A stretch of DNA of 64,000 nt from Prorocentrum cordatum. Taxonomy: Eukaryota > Sar > Dinophyceae > Prorocentrales > Prorocentraceae. This document shows positions 43,201 through 53,100 of this stretch, in pieces. The stretch spans positions 126,847 to 190,846 of the forward strand of contig CAUYUJ010004347.1 of the NCBI GenBank assembly GCA_963575745.1. The letters run 5' to 3'. Below the pieces are notes generated by a model. That model had not been told where the DNA came from and did no database searches. It saw only the letters and a list, made by a program, of their open reading frames with translations. The position numbers were made by a program, and so were the translations under genes. Position 1 is the first letter of the stretch; each line of letters starts with the position of its first letter.

Positions 43201-43983
43201 TTACCCCCTCTAACGTTCCCCCTCAGTGGCGCGGGGCGCCCAAGGGGGGCGGGCGACGCGGGGTGCCGTGACCACTCTAGGCGGAGGGGGAGGGTGGGTG
43301 GGGGGTGGGGACGGGGAGTGCTGTCAAAAGGAGGTCTGATGGGGCTTCCGCGACTCACACGGGGTTGGGGTTATGGTAAGCGTCGCCCAACCCATCCCCT
43401 TCTGGGACTTGGCCTTTCCCCATCCCCACTGTCTCCCAGAATCGTGCCCACGCAGCATTTCAATGGGTACTGACGCACTTCGGGATCGGGGGAGAGCGGT
43501 TCCCGTCCGACGTTCCTCACGAACAGATCAGGACGCGGCCCTCGCCGGGGATGTTGTCAGATGCTATTTTTTGTGCCGTCCTGTCTGGGCGAGCGGGAAG
43601 GTGGCTCTCGCCCGGCACGTCCTCGCAAAGTCGCCCAGGCGCTCGGTTCTGACAAACAAGCCATTCTCTGGCAGCCCACTAGGAGCCACAACGAGAGCAG
43701 CAGGACACGGAAACGAGAGGAAGTAAGTGCGAAAGAGGAGCCTTTAAACAGAGACGATCGTGCCTCCAGAGCTAGTATTCGAGATCTTTGAGTGCCAGGG
43801 AGGCCAATGTACATACATGTATACGTATACGTAGCACCCCGTAGATGCGGATAAGTGTGAGGGGGCGGTAGGGGGCGTCGGCAGTTTGCGAGACTCTGGA
43901 GAAGTCCGCCGCAGGCGCCAAAGTCTCACACATTATACGATTATACAACGAGCCCGCCACAGGCGCCGATTTTTTCGTTAAAC

Positions 43984-44495
43984 CAATGTGGGTAGGTCGC
44001 GGGTGGGTCGCGGGTGGGTCGCAAATGGGTCGCGGGTGGGTCGCGGGCTGGCCGCGTGCGGGTCGTTGTTGGGTCGCTGGTGTAGAGGGCATAAAAAATC
44101 CACCCCATGAGAATCACCCCAGCGAGCGAAGCCGTGTAGTAAACGCACACAAGGAATGAATCGAACAGGGCAGGGCTGTTTTGTAAACGCCCAGGGCCGT
44201 TTAGTAAACGTCAATTGTCGGGTCCCGGTGGTTTCTCCTCCCTTGAGGGCGGGGCGCGGCGTGGGTCGCGGGTGGGTCGGATGGGTCGCGGATGGTTCGC
44301 CGGGTGAGTCGCGGGTGGGTCGCGGGGTGGGTCGCGGGGTGGGTCGCGGGTGGGTCGGTGGGTCGCGTGGTGGGTCGCGGGTGGGTCGCGGGTGGGTCGT
44401 GGGGTGGGGTCGCGGGGTGGGTCGCGGGGTGGGTCGCGGGGTGGGTCGCGGGGTGGGTCGCGGGGTGGGTCGCGGGTGGGTCGCGGGTGGGACGA
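43984..44495. repeat. GGGTCGCGG(G)GT minisatellite
   Basis: GTGGGTCGCGG units of 10-13 bp occupy about 43984-44075 and 44262-44495, interrupted by about 180 bp of unique DNA. In one frame the unit reads Gly-Trp-Val-Ala-Gly, on the other strand Pro-Thr-Arg-Asp-Pro. Neither is a gene. Confidence 0.9.
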
Positions 44496-44516
44496 CGACA
44501 ACAACGAACAACAACG

Positions 44517-44569
<53 letters not shown>

Positions 44570-44572
44570 GAG
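44496..44572. repeat. (CAA)n microsatellite
   Basis: About 75 bases of CAA triplets directly following the GGGTCGC minisatellite. Confidence 0.95.
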
Positions 44573-44619
44573 TCATTTTAAGACGGTTTTCTCAGATCCT
44601 TTCGCGTGCCATACATATT

Positions 44620-44700
44620 GCATATCCCAAACCTTGGATACCCTCCCTCTTCGTCTTCGATCGAACCCCATTTGGGGTTTACATTCCGTCTCCACCACGT
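44620..44700 (+). repeat. Short dispersed repeat, copy 1
   Basis: The stretch with CTCTTCGTCTTCG, AACCCC.TTTGGGG and ATTCCGTCT resembles 45805-45880 in order and spacing. Both are preceded by a CAAACCTTGGAT/GAAACCCTCGAT block. Confidence 0.5.
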
Positions 44701-45249
44701 GTAGTTGGAAAGGCCACCAAACAAGAACACGCAGGAGAAATGAGAAAGGGAGATAATGAAAACGAAGGGATCAAAGGAAGGGAGGGAGGAGGGGAGGGCC
44801 AACAGGGAGGGAGGACGACGACTTCCGCCGCGAGTTGCGCCAAAGTTTCCGCCATGGCTTGCGCTGGCCATTCCAAGACAGGTGGGCAATACACCGGACT
44901 CATTTCTATAGCGCTCACTTCTACAATGCGTATTTTCAAATTGAGGTCCGGAAGGGGCCGCACATGCACGCACTTGTCGCACAGTCGCATGCACATGCCC
45001 ATGCAACTCCGAAAAGGCTTCAATAGCATTGCCGCACATGCGCGCACCTGCCGCACAGTCCGATGCACAGTCGGATGCACAGTCTAGAACAACTCCGCAA
45101 GTATAAACGCACATGCCGGCACATGCCGCAATGTCAAAGACTCGGAGAGGCAGGGAGGGGTAAACGGGGATAACAAGTCAGGAAGAGAGGCTGGCGTTCG
45201 AGCAACAAGCACCATGTCCAAAGAAGGGATGTGGCAGGCGACAGCACCA

Positions 45250-45765
45250 AGCCAACACAGGGATGTGGTCATCGTTCGGATGATGTATCACTCGAGGATG
45301 TCGCAGGCGGAAGTGACCTGGCCACCTCAACACATGGCATATCGGATCCGAGAGTGTCTCAAGAGAAAGTGGCCCGACCACCATGGGGCAGGACATCTCC
45401 GAGTTCAGAATTGCGAAGACGTATCGGGCGAAAACTGCCCGATCGTTTCAGCTCAGGGCATATCGGAAGCCTGAGCCGCGAGGACGTCTCAAGCGAAAGT
45501 GGCCAGACCACCATGGGGCAGGGCATCTTCGAGGTCAGAATTGCGAGGATGTATCTGGCGAAAGTGGCCTGACCACCTCAGCTCAGGGCAGATCGGAACC
45601 CAGGATTGAAGATGTCTCAGGCGAAACTGGCCGGACCACCACGGGGCAGGGCACCTACGAGTTCAGAATTGCGAGGACGTCTCAAGAGAGAGTGCCCTGA
45701 CTTTCTCAGCTCAGGGCATATCGGATGCCTGAGTTGCGAGGATGTTTCAATCATGTTAAGACTGC
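45250..45765. repeat. 60-65-bp degenerate tandem repeat, about eight units
   Basis: Units share GAGGA.GT.TC..GCGAAAGTGGCC.GACCACC, then GGGGCAGGGCATCT.CGAG.TCAGAATTGC or CAGCTCAGGGCATATCGGA. The two sub-types alternate, giving a higher-order period of about 120 bp. Confidence 0.8.
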
Positions 45766-45804
45766 GCGCTCTTATCTGCTCGAGTGTCAGTCAACGTGTA
45801 TTTC

Positions 45805-45880
45805 TGAAACCCTCGATGCCCGCGCCCTCTTCGTCTTCGCTCGTATCCCTTTCGGGGGGTATGTCTGTCTTACCTGCAGG
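45805..45880 (+). repeat. Short dispersed repeat, copy 2
   Basis: Partner of 44620-44700, with CCCTCTTCGTCTTCGCTCGT and CCCTTTCGGGGGGTATGTCT. Confidence 0.5.
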
Positions 45881-45977
45881 CCAGGCCCCGGCAAGCGGCG
45901 GGGCGGCCACGGACCGTCGGCCTGGCCAGCGGCAGCGCTGATTGGCGGCAGCCCGACCCCAAGAGGGACGGATAGGG

Positions 45978-45996
45978 GACCGACGACGACGACGAG

Positions 45997-46030
<34 letters not shown>

Positions 46031-46058
46031 ACGACGACGACGGCGACGAGCGAAAGCG
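45978..46058. repeat. (GAC)n microsatellite
   Basis: About 80 bases of GAC/GGC triplets leading into the 46.1-47.3 kb satellite. Confidence 0.9.
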
Positions 46059-46074
46059 AGAGCGACAGCGAGAG

Positions 46075-47300
46075 CGAGCGACAGCGGGGCCACGAAAGGC
46101 AGGAAGGGGGCCACGAAGGGCGACAGCGGGGCCACGAACGGAATGCGTATGGGGCCACGAAGGGCTGCAATGAGCAAGAGCCACGAAGGGCAGATAATGC
46201 TGGGCCACAAGAGCAACGACGGGGCCACTGAGGGTAGCAACTGGGCCACGAAGGGCAGCGAGGGGGTCACGAAAGGCAGCTGGGCCACAAACGGCATGCA
46301 TATGGGGCCGCGACAGGCGCGAACGAGAGAGGGCCACGAAGGGCATACGTATATTGGGCCGCAGAAAGCAAGGACTGGGCCACTGAGGGTAGCAACGGGG
46401 CCGCGAAGGGCAGCGAGGGGGCGACGAAGGGCGACAGCGGGGCCACGAAGCGCATGCATGTGGGGCCACGAAGGGCGCGATTGAACGGGGGGCACGAAGG
46501 GCGTACATTTATGTGGCCACGAAGGGCAACAACGGGGCCACGAAGGGCAGCAACGAGGCCACGAAGGGCTTACGTATATTGGGCCGCCGAGCGCAAGGAC
46601 GGAGCCACTAAGGGTAGCAACGGTGCCACGGAAGGCAGCGAGGGGGCCACGAAGGGTTGCCACGGGGCCACGAAGGGCAGCGAGGGTGCCACGAAGGGGT
46701 GCAACGGGGCCACGAAGGGCAGCGAGAGGGCCACGAAGGGCTGCAACGGGGCCACGAAGGTCAGCGAGGGGGGCACGAAGGGCTGAAACGGGGCCACGAA
46801 GGGCAGCGAGGGGGCCACGAAGGGCGACAGCGGGGCCACGAACGGCATGCATATGGGGCCACGACGGGCGCGAACGACCAGGGACCACCACGGGCACACA
46901 TACATGGGGCCAGAAAGAGCGGCAGCGGGGCCACTGAGGGCAGAACATGGGCCACGAAGGGCAGCGAGGGAGCCGCGAAGGGCGACAGCGGGGCTACGAA
47001 GGGCATGCGTATGGGGCCACGACGGGCGCGTGCGAGCGGGGGCCACGAAAGGCGTATAATGCGGGGCCACAGAAGGCAGTGACGGGGCCGCTGAGGGCAG
47101 CACGGGGGCCACGAAGGGCAGCGAGGGGGCCACAAAAGGCGACAGCGTGGCCACGAAGGGCATGCATATGGGGCCACGTCGGGCGCGAGCGAGCGGGGGC
47201 CACGAAGGGCCTATAATGCGGGGCCACAAAGAGCGACAGCGGGGCCGCTGAGGGCAGCAACGGGGCCACGAAGGGCAGCGAGCGACCGCGGAACCAGTAC
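46075..47300. repeat. GGGCCACGAAGGGC satellite with a higher-order period near 157 bp
   Basis: The basic unit is GGGCCACGAAGGGCAGCGAG, about 20-22 bp, repeated roughly 55-60 times. A variant containing GGCATGCATATGGGG recurs at 46141, 46293, 46451, 46844, 47002 and 47159, giving spacings of 152, 158, 393, 158 and 157. Repetitive frames of over 200 codons exist on both strands and reflect the repeat only. Confidence 0.92.
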
Positions 47301-47484
47301 GGGCAGCGAGGGGCATCGAAGGCGGGCGAAGGACAGCGGGCCGCGACTGCAGTCCTTAACGGGCTGGTCCGGCGGGCAGGCCCCAACGGGCGGATGGCGG
47401 GCGGGCCGTTGAAGCGTCAGACTTGCTTGAACCGCCTGGCAACATGTAGTGGGAACGCAATTCCTGAGTGTCGAGGAGCGGCAT

Positions 47485-47690
47485 CTGAATACATTGTATG
47501 GGAATATCAAGCGGCGGTGGTCAGTTGCGAGGCAGTTTCAAGCGAGAACGCGATTCTGCAATAACTTGTGAAGAAGTGCCAGGCGGGAGCCGCGATTCGG
47601 TGATAAATTGCAAGGAAGTCCGAAGCGAGAGCGCGATTGTTCAATACATTGTGAGGAAATATCATGCGGGACCCGTTGTTGTTGTTGTAA
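47485..47690. repeat. About 42-bp tandem repeat, four to five units, plus (GTT)n
   Basis: Units contain AATACATTGTGAGGAAATATCA or diverged forms and GCGAGAGCGCGATT. Phase points lie at about 47520, 47561, 47602 and 47644. A short GTT run closes the block. Confidence 0.75.
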
Positions 47691-48164
47691 ACTGGGGGCC
47701 AACGACACATTTCGAGCCTCAAGACTTTCCGTTGTAAAAGAGTGCGAGCCCCGGGAGGGGCAGTTCAGAAATGAGAACTCAACGCAACAAGCAGAATCGC
47801 TCACCACGAATCCTTTATACAGCCACGCGCCCAGGGACAACGAATTACCGCTCGGCCCCTCACTTTGATGTATGTCAGCGTACATATCTACCCGAAACCG
47901 CGTCCTCGTGCCTACAAGGCAAGCTCTGGGCCTTATCTCTTTGTGCACCTAGCTGTCCAGTGTTCTCTTGCGTGATGGCGTACGAATTGTAAGTTCTGCC
48001 CAGTGTGGGCATTCCGCTTGGCACTTGAGCGCGCCATTCTGGCACTGCGCAGGAAACGCGTGCAGAAGTAGTGACGGAAAGTGGCCAAGCATTGCCAAGC
48101 CAGTGACGACACAATTGAAAGCAAGGCCACCCAAGCTAATTCAACCAGGTCCCGCTAATTCCAA

Positions 48165-48365
48165 GATCGTGCGGTGACCACACAATCGGGTGAGTCAGTG
48201 GGGATCCAGGGTGGCTGCGCGGTTTGGGGATTTTGGTAGATCCCCGAGGGTTTTGAGACTTGGCGACTGGGGCCTCCAAGTTGCCAATGCCCTGCAATGA
48301 CGGACCGAACGGTGAGGTCACCGCACAGTCTGTCAGCGCTCCGCCTTTGGACTCCGATGACAGGG
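48165..48365 (+). repeat. Dispersed 'GCGGTGACCACAC' repeat, copy 2, next to the copia element
   Basis: The same block order as 28020-28240. It ends about 160 bp before the first ATG of the retrotransposon, so it could lie in the 5' LTR. The other LTR is outside the window, so this cannot be tested here. Confidence 0.6.
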
Positions 48366-48401
48366 GTCTATGCAACTTTAAACGGAGAAGGTTAAAGGCG
48401 A

Positions 48402-48412
48402 GGTATAAATCG
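48402..48412 (+). promoter_or_regulatory. TATA-like box upstream of the copia element
   Basis: GGTATAAATCG lies about 120 bp before the first Gag ATG. It would suit an LTR promoter, but dinoflagellate promoters rarely use TATA boxes and no LTR boundary is proven. Confidence 0.25.
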
Positions 48413-48525
48413 AGCATGTACCGCTGCCGTGCCTGGCTCAAGCCGGGCCCGGCCTAATATGTGACTGTGCCTCACCGAGGCGCACTACTTGCATCTGAGA
48501 TCGGAAAACATCCTTTCCATTGACG

Positions 48526-50175
48526 ATGCCCATCTTACTCTTTACTCCAGATCCCATGCTTCGTCTCGCTCTCTTGCTCATGCGCTATGAGCCTAAGCCT
48601 GGGATATGGAAGCGCCTAAGGCGGACTGTATACCTAAGCTTACCAGCTTGTTTTCGACTTGGTAGCGGAGCTGGCTACACTCTCGTGTGGCTGGCTCTCG
48701 CTCTGATTCCTGTAATCCACGGCACAACTTGGTGGACTACTACTACGGTGGAATACCATGTTGCGCCGGCTCTGCGAGGAGCGGAGCCAGTCCGCGATCG
48801 AGCTAGCGGGGTCACCCGCGAACTCGAGACGCTTTCTCCTACTTCACTGCGCTACTTCACTCCTGACTTCCACCAGATGCCAATCGGCAACTCGATCGAG
48901 AACGTGGTCACCCTGCGGGGCTACCCGCAGCGGGGCCACCTGCATCCCGTGCCGGTCAGGCGCCTCACGGCTACCACGCCAGAGCCTGACAAACCACAGC
49001 CTAAACCAATCACCGAAGCCGAAATGCATATGCACTGGATCAAGATAACTATCTTCGGCATTCTATGGGTGATAATGGGATGTGCTGTGGGATACATGCG
49101 GCAGGGGATGGACGACACGCGTACTACTGGCCCTACATGGGACCCTGCCGGTACTACGCCTTTCCGCGAATATGTTCGCGAAGTACATGCATGGTTAAAC
49201 GTAACGAGCGGCAATATGACACCACCACAACAAGCTGCAGCACTACAACGAGGCCTTCAGGGTCTGGCTCGTCGTATCGCCATGCAGGTCCCCTCCCAGA
49301 TCATCAATTATGGTGTAACTGTCAATGGACAGCCAACGGATGCAGTAACCTACATACTGTACTTACTGAGCACCAAATTTGAAAATCTGGAAGATGAGCG
49401 CCAGCTCAACTCTGGCACGGCCCTTATCGACTTCCGCGTCGAAAGGGGCGAGCGAATCGACTCGGTATTAGCTCGATTCGAGATGGCCCGTGACGAGGCT
49501 AACTCTGTTGGCTTTGTCATCCCCAACTTTCAGATCCTAACGCTGATTCTCTTCAGAGCGTTAGGCGTTGGCGCGTCACGAGCCCAACACCTGCTTGAGC
49601 CCTTTAATCATCAGATGCCCCGAACACAAGCAGACTATGACAGGCTGCTGACCAGGATGAGGAACTACGGACATGTTGCCGAGCGCTCTCCTGGCAACAT
49701 AGCGGGTATCTTCACAGGGCACCACTCACATGCAGGTGTCTACGCCACGACTGCGGGGTCACCCGCTGGTCCTGGCGAGCCAAATCCCTGGGCTGACCCA
49801 GCCGATATGCCCAACGAGGCCACTGCCCTTCTAGGGCAGACCGGCCAGGCATCGGCAGAGGCAGCTGAGGCGAACGCCTGGTCGAACTACTCGCCAGGCG
49901 CCGCCTACACTGCAAGCCCGCCCTCGGGCACAACCCTCTGGGGCCAAGCGGAGTCATCCGCTCAATGGTCTCAGCCACCCTCACCGTTTGAATCTGGCAC
50001 TGACACAGATACTTCATCTGACGATGAGCACAATGGAATAGTCTCTGCTGGTAATGACTATCCAGCGGACGACACTCACCTTTCTGAACAGCAAAGGGCG
50101 GAAGCCGCCTTTATGGCTTATCGCAAATCAAAACGCCGTTGGAGGCGCTTTATGAAGAAACCAGTCAGAAAGTGA
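48526..50175 (+). CDS. Gag-like protein of the copia element, with two hydrophobic segments
   Basis: It is 549 residues from the ATG at 48526. Residues 48-66 (AGYTLVWLALALIPVIHG) and 171-191 (WIKITIFGILWVIMGCAVGY) are hydrophobic and could span a membrane, which is unusual for Gag. Residues about 210-395 form a helical region (REYVREVHAWLNV, LARRIAMQVPSQIINYGV, FENLEDERQLNSGTALIDF, SVLARFEMARDEANSVGF) that suits a copia capsid fold. The C-terminus is acidic and then strongly basic (YRKSKRRWRRFMKKPVRK). The zinc knuckle that normally ends Gag lies in the next frame, so full Gag needs the -1 step at the end of this ORF. It carries three copies of the GCGGG hairpin, read in different frames. Confidence 0.8.
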   Translation: MPILLFTPDPMLRLALLLMRYEPKPGIWKRLRRTVYLSLPACFRLGSGAGYTLVWLALALIPVIHGTTWWTTTTVEYHVAPALRGAEPVRDRASGVTRELETLSPTSLRYFTPDFHQMPIGNSIENVVTLRGYPQRGHLHPVPVRRLTATTPEPDKPQPKPITEAEMHMHWIKITIFGILWVIMGCAVGYMRQGMDDTRTTGPTWDPAGTTPFREYVREVHAWLNVTSGNMTPPQQAAALQRGLQGLARRIAMQVPSQIINYGVTVNGQPTDAVTYILYLLSTKFENLEDERQLNSGTALIDFRVERGERIDSVLARFEMARDEANSVGFVIPNFQILTLILFRALGVGASRAQHLLEPFNHQMPRTQADYDRLLTRMRNYGHVAERSPGNIAGIFTGHHSHAGVYATTAGSPAGPGEPNPWADPADMPNEATALLGQTGQASAEAAEANAWSNYSPGAAYTASPPSGTTLWGQAESSAQWSQPPSPFESGTDTDTSSDDEHNGIVSAGNDYPADDTHLSEQQRAEAAFMAYRKSKRRWRRFMKKPVRK

Positions 50176-53100
50176 GACGTGCAGTACGCCGACATTTCAA
50201 ACAATTTGGAAAGGGTCGTGGTAAAGGGGGTCGCAGACGCCGTATGCATGGTAGGGGTATTACTGCTTTCCTCACGTCCTTAACTGATATGGCTTTTGAA
50301 GAAGTTCTTATCGGAGGCAAAGGTCGGGGTCACAGGCGGACCTCCGGTAAGGGAAAGGGGCGGAGGGGCAACCCTAGGGACGCTTCTGGTAATACTATGA
50401 AGTGTCATACATGCGGTAGCACAGAGCATTTGCGCGATCAATGCCCGAAGGGGAAAGGAAAAGGATCCGTACACTTGGCTCAAAATTCTTTTATGGATGA
50501 CATAGATTACATTGACTACGAGTTTTACGTCAATCCAGAAGCGGCTCCCGCTGCGGGCTCCTCCACGTATTACGTGATGGCCCGCTATGCTGAAGCAACT
50601 GTGGCCCTGGAAGACTACGCAGTGACCCTCTTCGACGAGTTCCACGGCTGGGACGAGGTCGATGAGATTGCGTACAATGCTTGGTTCGGTCTTCCAGCGG
50701 GGCCACCCGCCGGTGACGAGGTCTCCGAAGCCGAGACTGTCCCGGCAACAGAGGAAGAACTCACCGCCGCGCTGGCCCCACAAGTGATTGGCATGCCGTT
50801 GCTGCCAAATCCGTCGTGGGCTGGCTCGGAGATGGGAGACGCCGATGACGAAATGCGGGGCCATCCCGCGTATTCCGACTCCGAAGAATCCGAAGAAGAT
50901 TATAACGACATGCTTCAAGAGCAGGTTTCAGAAGCAATCCGACTCTTGAGTGCGCCAGCACAGCAGCAGATGACGATGAGCGAACTGCTGTCGCACCCAG
51001 GAGTTGCCCGTCTACGTCCATACTTGGATTCGAACATGTCAGCATCTCAGATGCTTACAGCACTCCAAGCTCTAGCGGGGTCACCCGCCGAAGAGATGCT
51101 AGACACAACAGCGGGGCCACCCGCTTGGTCTATGGATGTATTCATGCAAGGTTGCGATCAAATGAACATTAACGACCTCTCGATGGAGCAGTTAAATGAC
51201 ATCGGATACTTCAGAAGCCCGTATCAAAACGTGTTCATGGTCCAGGACAGCTCAGAGGACTCGGAGGACATGCGGTACGCCAAGAGGGACAGGCGACCGT
51301 CGCCTCCCCGAGACTCAGAGCATGACGATCAAAGGCCAGTGACACGTGGTAGTGCGTCAGCGGGGCCAGCCCGCGGAAGGAGCCGCTCAGCTCCTAGACG
51401 CCCTACGCATGATGAATCGGGCTATCCATACAGCACTGAGCACTCCGTTGGAGTAACTGCTCAGCAGGTGCCGGATTGGTACATCCAATGGTACCCCGGC
51501 TACTCTATGGATACTCTTCGGCACTGGTATTCTAAGGAATACTGTGCCAAAAGGGACGAGACTGGCGCGATAATCCGTACCAAGGGCGGCAAGACCAAGA
51601 CGCCAGAGGCCTGGGACAAAAGGGCAAAGAAGCAGGAGATCATCACTGACCGCAAAACGTACAGAAAGCAAGTATGTCAGTGTGAGCCCTTCAAAGGCCA
51701 CATGCGCAGGTGTCCGATGGACCGCCCCTCCAGGAGCCCTCACCATGGAGAAACCCCGTGGAATTGGTCTCATGGAGACGACGCGGGTAACGTCCATGAT
51801 CCGAACAAAGAGGTTCCTGGAGGAGGAAAGCGCATCACAGAGGCCGATCGCGTCCCTATGACCGAAGAGGTGGCCAACACCGTCAAGGAAAATTGGGCAA
51901 AGCTTCCCAATGACCACCGCCTCAAGGAATGGAACCGCCGATTCCATAAGGAAGCGGGGTCACCCGCAGAATCCAGTAAGGAAGCGGGGTCACCCGCAGA
52001 ATCCAGTAAGGAAGCGGGGTCACCCGCAGAATCCAGCAAGGAAGCGGGGTCACCCGCAGAAGCAGCACCAGCCGCTGGATCTGCGGACGAGTGGATAGAC
52101 GTTGCCTCTGCTGCCGGGTCCGCCGCCGGCACTGACCGCACTGAGCTAAATGAAGAGTGGGCGGCGGAAGACGGTTCAGAGAATCCATTCCCTGACGGAA
52201 GCGCCTGCTGGTACTACAGCTCTTCGGCGCAGAAGTGGTTCTGCACGAGGGTACTCTACCGCCATGAAAATGGCAAGTACAAGCTGGCCATAAAGGGTAC
52301 TGCCGACATCGACCAGATGAGGCAGGTCATCCATGATCATGGCCAGCCGGAAGGCCCTCCTAGAGACCCTCCTGGTCCACGACCAGGCAAGGGCAGCAGA
52401 CCACCGCCAAGACCTAAAGCCGACTCCTCGTCTTCACCGACTCCTGCGAAAAGGCAACCGTCCAAGAGCCCCGAAGGCACACGTGAGCGGGCGAAGGCCA
52501 GAGGGACTGCCAAGACAGACGATCCTAAGACGGCAGCTCCTCCCGGTCCGTCCGTGACAGAGAGGAAGAAGGTTTTTGCTGGACCATCGACCCCGATGCC
52601 GCCGGCGACCCAAGGCGATGTCAAGGACGAAGCTCGCGACAAGCCTAAGGCAGCATTCCGAGGTGACTGGACTCCAACACTGCATCAGCCACGCCTTGCA
52701 CCACGACCAGGTTCGGCACGAATGAAAGCGCAGCCGAAGCCCGATGCTGGGATGAGGTCGGTGCGGGCAGAAGCGGCCGCCAAGGCTAAGGAGGACAAGG
52801 GCTCTGCGGGGCCACCCGCTAAAGCGGCGCCAGCCGTAACAGCGGGGACACCCGCAGAAGGCACTCTCTCCAGGGAAGAACGCTTCAGAGTCCTCAAAGA
52901 GTTTGGCGACCAACAGAAATTGACTGATGATGCAGCTGCTGACAAAGGTCGCCAGAACCCTGGCGCGGAGTCATCTGCAGGAGCTGCCTCGTCAGCCGCA
53001 GGTTCTGCAGGGCCACCCGTTAAAGCGGCGCCAGCTGCATTAGCGGGGTCACCCGCCAAAGCGCCGCCGGCTGCACTAGCGGGGTCACCCGCAAGCTGGC

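Noticed and set aside
45791-46948. A 385-codon minus-strand frame with ALRGP/PFVAP repeats
   Set aside because: It follows the 20-22-bp satellite, and the opposite strand is open too. Repeats of this kind keep several frames open.
46141-47160. A nucleosome-positioning array
   Set aside because: The length resembles nucleosomal DNA, but dinoflagellate chromatin is largely non-nucleosomal and nothing else supports it.
48165-48500. A defined 5' LTR with primer-binding site
   Set aside because: No TG start, duplication or tRNA-complementary site could be fixed, and the 3' LTR is outside the window.
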